Notes: generated by a model not told the origin, from the sequence alone. Positions 46,560-59,090 are shown, counted from the stretch's first letter. The stretch is DNA of 64,000 nucleotides from Halictus rubicundus (GCF_050948215.1 NC_135157.1:7192001-7256000), one strand, 5' to 3'. Translations and numbers: made by a program.

Positions 46560-47460
46560 AGTAGAACAAAATCGATTTTTCCAGTCATCAAGGCCAGAAA
46601 CCCCCTCGAGCCGACGAGTTCCTCATTTCAGCGTAACGGCGCGCTATCACGCGGCCGTTTCTCCGTCCATAATTACAGAAGCGTTTAGAAGTAACTGTTA
46701 TTGCCGGTGACGCACGACCGCAGATCGTCGCACGGCTAATGGGACTTTGAGAAATTCGCTTGACTGGCCAGAAATCTCGATCCCGTAAAACGAAAACCGG
46801 CGACTGATCGTTAGCTGCCCGGGTTCTTTCTATCCGCGACCCAAGATAGACTGTGCGCTCGGGCGCGCGCGCGCGAGAGAGAGAAAGAGCGTGGATGGTC
46901 CCATAATTTCAGCGCGACATCTCTCGCGTCATGCCTCTTTCTTTTTACCAACGTGAACACCGCCGGGCGATAAACCGTGGCAGCAAATGGTTTGCAAAAG
47001 TTAGAGTCGATAGTTACCCGACAGCACACCTGCACGACCGCTGAATATTTGATCCCGTCGTGTCGGTGCATCGGACTATGGTGCAACGTGCCCTAAATGG
47101 CTCGGTAAATAACGTCCAATAATAAGGTTCTTCGAGCACTTATCGAGGCCCAGCCGCGGCGCGGCTAATATCTCAGCCGATGCACTGATTAAATAATACA
47201 CCGGTTCCGTAGTTTTGTATCGGTAAAAGCCTTTTCCCATCTCGCACGTCGCCCACGAGATATCCGCAATTAAACGAGTCAACGTGTTTGAGCTACGCTC
47301 ACGAGGACCGTGATAAACGATAATTCCGGCGCGGCCGGGCTCCTTATTAACGGCGGATAATGATAAGCGGACGATAACGGCGTCTTCGCGTCAAAATTAA
47401 CGGACGCCTGCTTTCCCCGCCTCCGCGGAAGTTCGCGCCGATTCCTGAAACGGATCTACC
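46560..47460. other. GC-rich block, no gene recognised
   Basis: Includes a (GC)n-(GA)n compound simple repeat at 46862-46889. Frames on both strands are below 92 codons and unremarkable. Confidence 0.4.
46862..46889. repeat. (GC)n-(GA)n compound microsatellite
   Basis: About seven GC dinucleotides run directly into GAGAGAGAGAAAGAG. Confidence 0.8.
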
Positions 47461-47530
47461 AAGTATTCCGGTTCTCCGTGCCATTTCTTCTTTACCAATT
47501 TTTAGGAATTTTCCATTGGAAGAACTATTA
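47461..47530. repeat. Host repeat carrying a MITE insertion (left flank)
   Basis: TTTACCAATTTTTAGGAATT (47501-47520 region) and AGAACTATTA (47521-47530) are matched at 59981-60020. After the MITE, the homology resumes with AACTT then GCATTAGGATT (about 47726-47744, with a short insertion), matching 60021-60036. The flanks thus belong to a dispersed repeat with at least two copies in the window. Confidence 0.6.
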
Positions 47531-47723
47531 CAGTAGGACCTCGCTCGTTGCACGAACCAGGACAGAACATGCGTGCAAATATCGAGGTTGCGCAACGATA
47601 GAGGTAGCCAATCATAACGATTCGTAGCGTCGATCTACTCTGTCAGAAAAGCTGTCGCTTGTGGTGGGGGGATATCTTGTATGCAACGAACGAGGGCTCC
47701 GTGCAATTAGCGAGGTTCTACTG
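47531..47723. mobile_element. Complete pogo-like MITE with 24-bp TIRs
   Basis: Left CAGTAGGACCTCGCTCGTTG, right (reverse complement) CAGTAGAACCTCGCTAATTG; the 24-bp ends differ at about three positions. TA precedes the left end and TG follows the right end, a decayed TA duplication. 193 bp without coding capacity. The related unoccupied sequence at 59967-60036 reads straight through the site. The internal GTGGTGGGGGGAT block is shared with 5072-5195. The pogo/Tigger assignment is from the CAGTRGAACCTCG-type terminus. Confidence 0.8.
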
Positions 47724-48740
47724 TGAACTTTTCGCATTAGGATTATTACACACTACATGTTGTAGAATGTGAAGACAGCTATGGAAAATTTTTAAGTTTA
47801 ACACGTTCACTACCTCCACTAGTTTCGCTGCCTACGTTTTAAAATATTTTACTAAATGCGACACATTTCTTTTACGAAATATTAAAACAGCAGAAAGTCA
47901 TGGAGTCTTTGAATACTACGAGTTTAATTGTCTTTTAGTAAATTGTGGAATTTTTGTATCCACGTCCGAGAACACTTATACTGAGAAACAATGTTGAAAG
48001 AAATTGATTTTTTAAAAGTTATAGCAGAATACCCCCTTAATGAAATCGACTGAAAGACGAGATTGATTAGCATATCGCGAGGGGAGACCGCTGCGAGACG
48101 TCGATAATAAAAAGCGATAGAAGGGGACGGAGGGGGTGGACGTGGAAAAAGAAAAATCGTGTAAACTGCGAGATGGCAGGGTACCGAGGCAACGGGCCGA
48201 AATTTCGAGGAAAATCGTTTTTCGCGTGGAGTCCATCGGCCGTGCAGCCAATCAAATATTAATGCTCGCAGTTGTTACATAGCCGGGCAATTTCGAAACG
48301 AGCTCGCCATCAAGCGCGGGTTATATGCCTCGGCCATAAATTCGTTCCGACTCGCCCCCGCGACACCCCCATGGCCGCTCGGTGCTCCACCCTTCTGGTC
48401 AGCCCCGACCGGGGAATAGCGAAAAGAGGGCGGGTGGTGGTAGTGCCCCGGCGAACAGACACGACCGTGTGGGCTGTTGCGCGAACACCTTTCGACCCCT
48501 CACCCCCGCCGCCCCTCCATTCGTGAGACGTGTCGTAGCCGATATTCCAGGTATTGATAAAATAATGAGTGCATTATTAAGTCGACGCAGCCGGAGGGCG
48601 CGAGGGTGTAATATGTGTTGGCATGCGAACCGTCGTCCATGCGAGCACGCGTCCAACGGGTGTCTGCAATATAACCGCGTTTCTGGCATTCCTGGGGGAG
48701 ACTCTTAGTTTCAACCCTACCGCCTTCGACGAGGTCGGAG
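47724..48740. other. AT-rich then GC-rich spacer with TTAA-type motif
   Basis: TTAACACGTTCACTACC lies at 47798. ATTGATTTTTTAAAAG then ATACCCCCTTAA at about 48004-48041 resembles GTTGATTTTTTAACAAATCC then ATCCCCTTAA at 60244-60281, suggesting a shared repeat end. GC-rich from 48060 with chance frames up to 108 codons. Confidence 0.35.
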
Positions 48741-49490
48741 AATAACCAGGCAGGTCACGTGGAACTTCTGCGTTTTTCTGCAGTTCAATATGTTGGAGTT
48801 CGAAGTGCGATTGAAACGTAATAAATAGAGATCTTTAAACAAAATAAAAATTTTCTGTATTACTTGCATAAAATTTCTTTCTTCAATGATTTTATTATGC
48901 TGAAACTAGTGTGGCAGTATTTTTCAAATCTTTAACACGTTAAGTGCGGAATACCAACCCTTAACTTTACATCAGACCAATTTAGACAGTACCTTTACAA
49001 TTTATTATTTTAGTTTTATAGTATAACTATAGTAAATTGTAGTCTATAATTTATACGATGTATACAAGGAACACTGGCAGGGAACACCCGATAACTGACT
49101 CACGTCGATTTTTATGTAGCTTTTAGCACTATTTTTGTACTTCAAGGGAGAAACCACCCTTTTATCCTAGTCTCCCCATTACGCCCTCATAGCTCATAAA
49201 CTACAGAGGACATTGAAAGACCATTTACATAAATTTTACGCCATTTTTAAATGCCTATATGGGCATTATATGGGACATATATCCGAAAGTATCTCATACT
49301 AAATTTCATAGTGTGAAAGTCACAATCAGATGAAAATCAATTAAAGACTCGGCGACAGTATACGATCCAGTCTAAATGACACCTAAAGCTGTTGTTCTTT
49401 TGTGTCAATAAGTACAGGCTATCGGAAGTACGTCGTAAAACATGCGAGATAGACCAGACTTCATGGCAGCAGGTACAAAGCGCGTAAAAT
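48741..49490. other. AT-rich spacer with TTAA-type motif
   Basis: TTAACACGTTAAGTGCGG at 48932 shares its first ten bases with 47798. No right terminus is identified and no gene is recognised. Confidence 0.35.
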
Positions 49491-49498
49491 CTGTAAAA

Positions 49499-50340
49499 CG
49501 AGTGTAAGATAACTGCGAACTCTTAGGAAAAAGTTCGAAGAAGTTCGAAACATATAGAAGCGAGGATAAGATAGCCTAAGTCCCTTGTAGAAGCGTGTAT
49601 GAAGAACCGGGGAGTATCGAGCGTGGATATAAGAGCCGCGAGATCTATATAAGTGGTTATAAAATAATTTGCATGTCGTAAAACAGGTACTTTGCAATTC
49701 AAAGTGTATAAGTCCAGGGTACGCGATAGTGTCCGAAGTTTCCTATCTCTGAAAGATTAGGATGGAGTCTTGGAAGATTGAACTCTTCATGGTTGTAAAT
49801 ACATAGATTATTCTGCACCAGTTGCGAGGATCGTGAAGTGTCCGAAGATGTCAAAGAGACCACATATTTTTTAATTAACAATTTTCTCTATGTTGAATCC
49901 TACTGTTCCCTTGATTTACTTTTTTTCATTAATTTCGAATTGTTCTGTGTCCTGCTTTATATGCTCCAAAGTGTACCTAATTCGATAGATTGCTCTGTAT
50001 AAATTTCCCTTTGAAAACCTTCTTTTTTCAGATGTGTTTGATGCACTTTTATGTTCTCGGTTTCCCGGTATCTGTATCGAGGAATCCCTGTTTACCCCGT
50101 ATCTGTTTTCGTGCATTCTGAATTGTCTTATACCTGTCTCGACGGGTGCCGATTTACCTTGCGCAACCGTGTGCAAGGTTCTAGGTGACTTGCCCTCTAT
50201 TATATTTGCTTTCACCAACCCTGAGATGTCCGACATCTGTTGTTACAAGTCTGACGTTATTTGCCTTTTGTATTACACGGATTTCTGTCACGGCAAACAG
50301 ATCCAAATTCCTCGGATACACTGTCGCCTTCGTCACGTTA
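49499..50340. repeat. Possible ancient ~30/60-bp tandem array
   Basis: CGAGTGTAAGATAACTGCG (49499), CGAGGATAAGATAGCC (49561) and CGTGGATATAAGAGCC (49622) are spaced 61-62 bp. From about 50058, GTTTCCCGGTATCTGTATCG is followed 30 bp later by GTTTACCCCGTATCTGTTTT, and further ~30-bp blocks can be drawn with weaker similarity. The signal is faint. Opposing frames of 127 (plus) and 106 (minus) codons cover part of it and have no recognisable domain. Confidence 0.3.
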
Positions 50341-50399
50341 TACACCTTCGAATTTGTCACCGCCGTTCTGTATGTATAGGCTGGATTGTGTATTTATTA

Positions 50400-51780
50400 T
50401 TTTACCCAGTGTTCTGAACACTACAAGAAAAAAGAATAAATTGTGGAAAAATAAATATTTGAAAATAAAATGAAATAAAACATACGTATGTAAAATAAAT
50501 ATTTGATAGTTCAAAGTATACACTTCCTCGTATAATTCCTATTTCTATTAATTAATTTTTACATTGATGCCCCCAGCCTGAACAATATTATTTATACTGA
50601 AGGTTGTTGTGCTTTCGATTCTTTTGGAATTTTGTCGGAATATGTGATGTCGAAAGTAATAGGATGGAATTGACAATAAGGAATGCGAGTCGAGCACCCA
50701 GTACGTGTACGCGCGCAAACGCCGCCCTTTTCGCACAGTTTTTTGGCGAATAGATAGGGAAGGCCAGGGAGACGAAGCGGATACCGGCAGGAGGGTTGAA
50801 GCCAGGTACGCGAGGATATACGTGCACGCGTTATATTGATCTTATAACGGACGAGTGCGTGTCGGCAGGCAGGTAACTCTCACGTATTAACCACACACAA
50901 GCTTCGATCTCGCGAACGAGGGTGTTCCCTGCCGGTTGTGCACCAACGTTTACCGACCTACCCCCTGGGTTCGCGGCCGTTTCATGGGGCAACTACGATA
51001 GCTACTTCTAATTCGCGTTGATAAGCAAAAACTGCGCGCGATAATTCATTGATCAACTGATACCTGGCGTAGTTTCTTCCTTGGACTGCTTTCACCTCCA
51101 CAAATTCTAAACTCCCCGTTCCACCGTTCGTCGAACCAACTATAATAGAATCTTCCTATCTTCGCTTTATTTATTGGATCTTTCTATCCGTTATACATAC
51201 GTCCCATCCGGTAACTCGAAACTAAGACTTTGACCTGCAGCCTGTTGGATAATTGTACTCATATTTTTAATTGACTTCTATGATACACAAGTTGCAAAGG
51301 CTAACCGGTTCTCTTACAGAACTGTAACTACAGTTTTCTTTCTATATAAGACGCTCGGGAGAGCTTTCGACGTATTGCGGAGCAGGGTACCTATTCGTTT
51401 TGACATTAAGTGGGCTGAGAGTTTATGGCTCTCATAATGGGTGCATCGTGTTTGTACTGGCAAGATCGCGGTTGTGGTTGCTAAAGACACCCCTTCAAAA
51501 CAACAGATAAATTAAATTCGACACTCTTTTCTTAACACTAGATTTACGGGGCCTAGTATATTTAATTTACGAATATTGAGATTGTAAAGATGCATCCATG
51601 AGGAATTATTAAAAAAATTGATTTCTTTGTGTATATATTATTACAAAGATGGCTACAATCGTCTCAATGCCCATTAGTCCCTTCAAATTTCGTTTGTCTC
51701 GAGTCACGCACACGATCATATTCTGTCTCATCGACACGGTCACGTAAAAATTATTAAAATGATTAAATATAGTGGTAACG
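50400..51780. other. AT-rich spacer with a GC-rich island and TTAA motif
   Basis: GC-richer at about 50690-51010. TTAACACTAGATTTACGGGG at 51532 matches 40295. A 7-bp hairpin (AACTGTA / TACAGTT) lies near 51321. No gene is recognised. Confidence 0.35.
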
Positions 51781-52870
51781 GTGAAATAATTAGCGTTTCC
51801 TGACCGTGGCGAATCGCTCGAGCACGGAACGCATCGGTCAAAGTTCGCGAGATTTTCGCCACGCGAGGGACCGTTTCGCCTAAGTGACGCGAGATCGAGA
51901 GATCTGCCAGGCAGCAGGGACGAAGGAGAGGAAAATAGATCGTCGAGTGGCGCATAATCGGCCGAGCGGCGAAAGTAATGAGCGGGCATCGGTACGAGGG
52001 CAGGCTGGAAATTACAAAGCGAGCGGAATCGATGGCGTGCATAATCGTTCCACGGTGTACAGTGTCTTTTGCGGCCTAGATCACTTATCGATGCCCGCGT
52101 AATTATAGCGATACGCATGCGGGGTCTGCGTCTTTGCCATTTCACCGTGAAATGGTGCAAAAGACTCGGACGGAACGAGCGTGTCGGGCGGAACACGGTA
52201 AAAAGAGGAAAACCGCTCGAAGGAGGGAAAAAGATGGAGTCGGCCGGCTCACGCAACAATACCTCCGCCGTCTTTCTATAAATATTCGCCATGTTGCGAT
52301 TCGCGGAGAACATGTTTATGCCCCGTCCGCCGCGTCATCCGTCTTCCTGACGTCTCGAGATTTAAACGTATATTTTCCTTCCGGCCGCCGGCAATTATAC
52401 AAAGTTAATCATAACGGCGGCCCCCGCTTTGAGCTGCATTAAAATCGTCGGGGGAAAAAAATAGTCGTTTTATCGTACGGGGTGGCGGACGAGCGTGCTT
52501 TGAAGAAACCCGCTGCGCGTGAAACGCCCGGGAATCCGGAGAATGGAAATTCGCGGCGATGGGGAATTTATCGTGCCCCGTAAACCACCTCCCGCGGAAA
52601 TGATTCTTTTTAATCGTAATGTTTGCGAAAATAAAGTCTCCGATTCCCGGGCTCCGTGCGATCGCGGACGAGCGCCGCACTTTTTGTCCAAGCGGTTCGA
52701 GCCCCTCTCGCTTCGCGAATCTCGTTATAATCGCACAGGATCACCCTATCAGGGGATAGACTGTTGTTTCAGCCCTGTCATTGACTATCCAAAACGATCG
52801 TAATTAGCGACTAGGGAACAAAACTGAAACAAACCGCCGGCAAATGGAGCGATCGCTGAATTATGGACAC
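51781..52870. other. GC-rich block, no gene recognised
   Basis: A 234-codon minus-strand frame (51609-52313) is overlapped by three plus-strand frames of 70-102 codons. No domain is seen. Confidence 0.4.
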
Positions 52871-53357
52871 TGATCCTTATAGAGGGGTTTTGCGCCCCAA
52901 GCAGCGCGACTGTGTCAATAAGTGCACTTTGTCAGTTGACATGACGTGGTCGCGCATTTCTGTCGTGCAATTTATCGCGAACAGAAAATTATCTCGCTTT
53001 GGAACCGTGTGACTGCCGGGAATATTTGATTTATACTTTGTATTGTAATTAGTCAGAATAGAATGCAAAATAAAATGTACGAAAACGTAGTTATTTACCT
53101 TTGCATCATTTTACTTATATTCGTAATTACTGTAAGTGTATAAACACCTAGATCAACGCTTATACTGCAGATTTTATGCGATAAAATAAACAATAGGCGA
53201 AATACAAGTGGAGAAAGATTATGAAGACATAATACATATGAATTCAAGAATATTGCTTCATTATTTTCGACTCATAAAAACGATTCAAAGTACATTCTCG
53301 TTCAACTTCTGTTTCCTGCAATTGACTGAGAAAATTTTAGTTTTCCATGAAGATCTA

Positions 53358-53631
53358 CACTGGCTCACGAAAGTATTCGAAATTTCAATTAAATTTTCAG
53401 CATGTGTATAACTAACACAGATCCACAAAACGCACATTTTAAATTTTCTTTACAGTGCCATTTTTATTTGCTCCTATAATTCCTAGCAATTGCAATTTTT
53501 ACGAAATCTTTTTTGCACGTCGTTCGGTAAACCAATTCTTCTAATTGCTAAAAAAAGGTCAGGTCGTTCGGGACAATTTCAAAAAATTTATACTGTTTTA
53601 AAGGGCGTTCGAATACTTTCGCGAGCCTGTG
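53358..53631. mobile_element. Mariner-like MITE with TA target duplication
   Basis: Left end CACTGGCTCACGAAAGTATT continuing to CGAA; right end, reverse complement, CACAGGCTCGCGAAAGTATT then CGAA. The 24-bp termini differ at two positions and are flanked by TA at 53356-53357 and 53632-53633. These ends are characteristic of Tc1/mariner-group elements (family knowledge). 274 bp, no transposase reading frame. The 67-codon frame across its left end is incidental. Confidence 0.85.
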
Positions 53632-53639
53632 TATCTGTC

Positions 53640-54150
53640 AATGGTCTATTTGTGCGAAGACTCGTTACACGTGACAGAAATTGTTGTCGGTGCAAGTTTA
53701 TTTAAAACTGTTATTTTGATTTACGCTGGCGTTTCTGTCTCTAGTCGAGACGGTTTTAAGGGTGCTAAAGAAAAGTTTCCTAAGTGATTACTGTTTCGAA
53801 CTTCCTTTTCTTTGTTTGAAATATAGTCTCTTTAAAACAGAAGTTTGTCCTACCTGTGAACTACCGTAGACCAGCTTCTACTTTATTTCTCCCGTTAAGA
53901 GAATAATAAATAGACAGTATAGTCTGCATCAAAGAAATATCGCCACTTGTAAGATACTTTCGCTGTCGAGAGATTTACTTACTAGGAAATTCGTGTGTCG
54001 ATGCAAGGTACAGTCATTTCGAACACCTGGACAGTAACATACTAATTCAGCTTAGAAATACACGCGGGATATTTAAAAACGTGTCAACAGAATCACTCGA
54101 TCATAAAGAAACGAAAAAATATTATAAAAGCGTAAATCTGACAAAACTTC
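53640..54150. other. AT-rich spacer, nothing recognised
   Basis: AT-rich single-copy-looking DNA. No motif could be supported. Confidence 0.4.
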
Positions 54151-55230
54151 TCTGCTCATCAAAAGCAACCCCTTCGAAATTCTCCCACCAAAGACAAACT
54201 AATAATGGCTCTCGCCTGCTGTCGGATTCGCAAAAATGCGGAACAACACGTCAACCGAGCTGGACCACTTACTTTTCCGATCTCGTACGATGCGCAAAAA
54301 GTGACAGTGTCGGACGCGGCGTCGGAAAAGATTTTTTGCGTCGCGTCCACGTCAGGGTGCGTCGCATCAAGGTACAAAGTGTATCCGCTTGAATCAAGTG
54401 GCCCGTAATTGTCAAGAGTAGGTACGCAAAAACAGGCGAATCGATCGAATACAATACAGATTCGTCGAATTGATTCGAATCCGGTGGACCGGGGCTCGTT
54501 ATAATCGTCCTCCCTTGCCGGTTTACCGGCAAAAACAGGACCGGTCCGGGCTCGCTTTGACGGGGACACGGTGATCCTCTTTCGTCGACAAAGTGAATGA
54601 CTGTCAGGGGGCTTATCGGGCCAGGCCCATCTGGGTGCTGGCCGCGTACCTACTAAGGGACGGCCCTTACATAAGTATGGGGCGCGTGGGACGATTTTAA
54701 GGCACGGCGAAGATAAGTAAGTAGCAGGTAGCAGGTGTCACGTCGGCAACGATCGCCGGGTCCTGATACGAATTCGAAAGAGGCATCGACGTCGTTTAGC
54801 GGCAGGTATACAGAGGAGAGTTTTAGTCAGATTAGGCATAATCGATCGGAGCCGATATTGTGCTCTCGGGAGGGTTGAACCGGCTGAGAGTTCGAACGCT
54901 CTATGCCCCCACCGTTCACGGCTGACTATCGTCTCCACCGATCTGCTGCAATTGCTTTTTCACAAAGAGGATCACCTTCGGAGATGTCCGGACGAGCTCC
55001 TTTGAATCTCTTCCTACGCGGAACGCGTCGGAATTGAAACTCGTAGCTTTGACAGCACCGTCATCCACGAATTGACCCGGGCAACCGCCCCGACATTGCG
55101 ATTTTGATACACTTAACTACCACTGGCCCGATCGAAGATTATTGTCGGACGGGGAAACAAGGAAACAATCGCTGATGGACTCGGACGAGTGTATCCGATG
55201 TTCTCCTAGATTCGAAATAGGATAACGTGA
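54151..55230. other. GC-rich block, no gene recognised
   Basis: A short AGCAGGT duplication occurs at about 54722-54737. The 136- and 103-codon opposing frames at 54081-54569 show no domain. Confidence 0.4.
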
Positions 55231-55745
55231 AGATCGCAGACAGGTTAGAGATTTTTATTGGAATTAAAACAGGATGTGGCAACTAAGAGTTGTGAATGTA
55301 GTAATTCCGCCGTGCGACTTGTTTAGAAATATACGGAACATACCGGATAGTAGTTGGCCATATTATGCGTTGTTATTATTAATATACTATTTTCTAATTT
55401 TTTTATGGAAGTGAGGAATAGACTTCTTATTTTTAAGCAATTTATTTTCATTGTCTGATTGAATCTGTTCTGTTAAATATACGTATATATGAGATTTGTA
55501 AAAGAATACTTTATTTTATTTTATCACATAATTCATCGTAGTACTGAATCTTTCCAAAATGAAAAGAATCATGTTGATCACCCCTTTTCATTGTTACATA
55601 TTGGACAAATGTGTGCAGGTAACTATGGCGGAGTTGTAGGAGAGTATAGAACAGTAATAGCGGCGGGTAAATATTTTTGTTGATAATCTAGATTTTCTCA
55701 TAAATCAGTGTCACTGTTATCATTATTACTATCGTGAGAAACAGA

Positions 55746-55978
55746 TGGTAACAACAGACTGTTCTGCATTTAATCGCAACGACATGAACATGACAGAAGA
55801 ACATTGCGTTCAACGGTAACATGGATCCCGTCGCGGCGGATTCTACATTTCGAATTGTATATGTCTGACGGTAACGTGAACCTCTCGATGCAATTAATTC
55901 TATGTTAAAACGCTCATGCACAGCGGTAACGCCGGGGCCAGCCACCGATGAATTTCGCATTAAAATGTTTATATCTGA
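55746..55978. repeat. Degenerate 55-bp tandem repeat
   Basis: CGGTAAC recurs at 55814, 55869 and 55924, exactly 55 bp apart; TGGTAAC at 55746 may be an outlying unit. Units 1 and 3 also agree at their ends (ATATGTCTGA and TATATCTGA) and share a TTTCG(A/C)ATT core. Since 55 is not a multiple of three, the overlapping 111-codon minus-strand frame is not a repeat protein. Confidence 0.5.
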
Positions 55979-56780
55979 TAATGACGCGGCTTGTGTTGCA
56001 ACGAATTCGGGATTAATACGCATTTGTTTCGAAAATCGGCAGAGGCGAAGCGATATACTGCTTCAATTACATAATATCAAGTATTGAATTCTATTGAAAT
56101 GTAACGCAATACTGCCGTGCACGAATAGGACAATATCGCGCTGATGTGGAAATTTTGCAGTAAGAATTATTGCATACGGCGGTACCTTTTTTTTCGCCTG
56201 AATGGATATTGGCGAAATTAAATCTTTGACAATAATTTGTTATAAATTTACGAAAGAATTGTATTGTAGTATAATACAAGTAATTAAAAATAATTGAAAA
56301 TTGCGCTACGAAACAAACAGATATTTTAATAGATATTAATGGTAGGCCATTTCAAAATGCCACAAGTACCAAACGAAGGGCATTGACATTTATAGCTGAA
56401 TGGACATTTACAAATTACATAACTGCGATCACGTTATTCGCGTGTGTAATTATGTTATATAAATTAGTAATTAGAGTCCTACACATTCGATACTACAAAT
56501 TGGTAACACAGTATTTAAATAGTATCTATTGATTCATGTAGTCAGGAGGGACTGACAATTTTTGCTAGTATACCTCTTTGTACAGTTGTTCATCAATCGT
56601 TCACCAATCTAAGACAGTCCAGTAATGAGCTCAATACAGTTTTTACATACTTCTGGTTCACGAGAATAGGACACAATTTCCAATTTTTAAATAATGCAAT
56701 AATTCCACTGTGTTTTGGCAATGTCGGTATTTTACACAATACGAAACCTCATATTGCGATTGTGGTTCAGTTCTACGTAT
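55979..56780. other. AT-rich spacer, nothing recognised
   Basis: AT-rich DNA. No MITE ends, RNA gene or coding signal is found. Confidence 0.4.
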
Positions 56781-57800
56781 TCATAGTTCCGTCACAGACG
56801 AGGCATTGCCGTGCCGGAATGTTTAATTTATGCGGGGGACTGGACCGGTAGTGATTAAAATGGGAGAACTATTTGAGAGTCAATTTTTGTTGGAAGTCTC
56901 GGCCGAACGAAGATAAATGAAACGCGCATCAAAGAGGCGCCTACCGCGTTGCTATTATTATTTGCATAACGAAGCCAAGCCAAGACCCGCGGCTCCCCTC
57001 GGAGGGCGGCCGCGGAAATTCCCGAGGAAGTTTCATCGAGTTAAATAAGAAGCCGCAATTAATCACTTACTGTTTTTCACGGTGGCTACGTGTATCCGTA
57101 TTTAACACCGCTTTTTATGCCCAGTGAACTTTCGTCGGACTTTTAACAGGACGGAATCTTGTTACGCTTTCCCTAACTTCCGCGGCGTCGGCAACTTCGC
57201 TCGGAAAGTTGCTTCCGCCGGATTATTCGAATATTAAAAATACCTCGGAGCTGCGATTCGGCAGGCAACGTCGCCTCACCCGACAACAACGCGTGTCAGG
57301 GGAGCAAAATGGAATCCGTACAGCCTCGTCCCGGAGAAGCGATTGAAACAAACATTTGATTCGGCCGATCGAAAAAAATCCCCGGCGAGTTACAATTTTT
57401 CCCGTCGCGTCGTCTCGGGCCCGCTAGAAAACCGTTCGATGACAGGAAAAATCAGGTGTTTCGCGGAAACACCTCCCTTCGCGTCCACGTTCCCGGCGAC
57501 ACGACCTCTCGAAAATCCCGTACGCACGGTGTTTTAATAATGAGACGAAAGACCTGACGGGCTGCGCGCCCCGACGCGACGCGACGCGACGCCTGGATTC
57601 ATTAATTTCCCGGCCGGAGTTTCTAATTGGCTGCCTAATATTTTATTTATGAGCCGCGCCGATTCCGGGGGCGAGAAGCGGACCGCGTTAATAACGTTAG
57701 TTAAATTTCACTGTGGATCTTGTCCGGGGTGTATTTAAAACTCGCCGTCACGCCGTCTTTCTTTCTTCTTGCGAAATTTTCTCGCGATATAGGGTAGCGG
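56781..57800. other. GC-rich block with GACGC repeat
   Basis: CpG-rich. A short GACGC repeat lies at 57572-57593. No gene is recognised. Confidence 0.4.
57572..57593. repeat. (GACGC)n short tandem repeat
   Basis: About four GACGC units. Confidence 0.8.
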
Positions 57801-58240
57801 CGGATAATATTCAACTGCACGTTATATCGACGTATAATTAATGCATTTTACTGAAAGTCATATTAGAGAATTATACCAGAGAAAGAGGATATCGATGTCA
57901 GTTAACGATGTCTGTCAACACCCTCTAAAAAAAAAAGAATAAAATTCTAGCCCTCTATTATTGAAATTTAATCATTAGCGAACATATTGGAATACAAATA
58001 TGAATTGTTTATTTGTTGTAGGATATTATTCTAATCGTTGTAGATGTAAAGAAAATTGTAGTGCAAGGGGTTAAATTTTGACGTTAGGAGTTCCACCAGA
58101 GTTTTTACGTGATAAAATATATTCTTTTTTATATCAATACTTGAGACTTTGTTGTCTGTCTTTGGATAGAAGATATTTGAAATGGTAACAACTGTCCACT
58201 TCATCCCTAGCTTTCAGGTTGATTTATTTCTAGGGACAAA
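57801..58240. other. AT-rich spacer, nothing recognised
   Basis: AT-rich, with an A run near 57929-57938. No further signal. Confidence 0.4.
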
Positions 58241-59054
58241 GCAATGAATTTATTAATGCCGAAGGAATATGAACGTGGTTTTCTCCCTAGCCAACGACTT
58301 TTTCACCAGGCCTGGCCGCGGTTGGATAAAATAGAAGACAGAGACCGCTTACTGGGGGAATTACTCTGCACGCTGACTGCGCCTTTTCTTTTTTTCAAAT
58401 TTAATCTAGTCCGGTGCCGGTCAATTTTCAACAACCACGTCCGAGCCGAAGATCGTAAATCTACCGGGCGGGCATTCCGACGGTTCCGCAACGCGTACGT
58501 AACCCCTTTCGCCGGGGGTATTTCCCACAGGATCGAAGGATGCCCTTTTTAATCCAAACGGACCTCGAAAAATTCCAATTCAACCGTTCCCGGCCAGTTT
58601 CCGAACCCGTCTGGAACCAATTTTCATCCCGGCCTCGGTCGTCTCTCGTTCCCTTTCTGCCGCGAGTTTATGAAACGAGCGATCGCGGAGTGAGCAAAAC
58701 GATGAAAACAAAAGCAAAAAAAAAAAACAAATATAAAAAAGGAAAGCACAGCAGCGGTGAAGGGAGGAAGCGGCGGCGCGGGGTTGGAACGATAAAAAGA
58801 AAAGCCACGCGCCGATTCACCGAGGAAAAGGGGTGGAACCAGGAAAAAGACACCGGAGTGCCCGTGGATCGTACTCCGGGGACAAGCGGAAGCGATCAGC
58901 TCGAGAAAATTACCTTCGATCGGTCGACCTTGAACTCGATAACGTCGAGGAAAAAAGGACAGGAGCGAGACGGAAAAAGGAAATAATCCGGGAAGAAGGA
59001 AATAGGCAAGGAAAGGGTGGTTAACATTGTGAGAGAGGAAATGAGAAAGAGGGG

Positions 59055-59090
59055 TAGATGGAGAGAGAGAGAGGGAGAGAGAAAGGGTGA
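59055..59090. repeat. (GA)n microsatellite
   Basis: GAGAGAGAGAGGGAGAGAGAAAG-type purine tract. Confidence 0.8.

Noticed and set aside
49916..50417. Opposing frames of 106 (minus) and 127 (plus) codons with ordinary-looking composition
   Set aside because: The minus frame looks protein-like at a glance, but the DNA shows faint 30-bp periodicity, and no domain or flanking splice structure could be identified.
51609..52313. 234-codon minus-strand open frame
   Set aside because: Crosses from GC-rich to AT-rich DNA with an abrupt change of amino-acid content. No domain.
52688..52712. GCGGTTCGAGCCCC as a tRNA T-arm
   Set aside because: The stem does not pair and the rest of a cloverleaf is missing.
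54885..54910. AGTTCGAACGCTCT as a tRNA T-arm
   Set aside because: The flanking bases do not form the 5-bp T stem and no acceptor or anticodon arm can be drawn.
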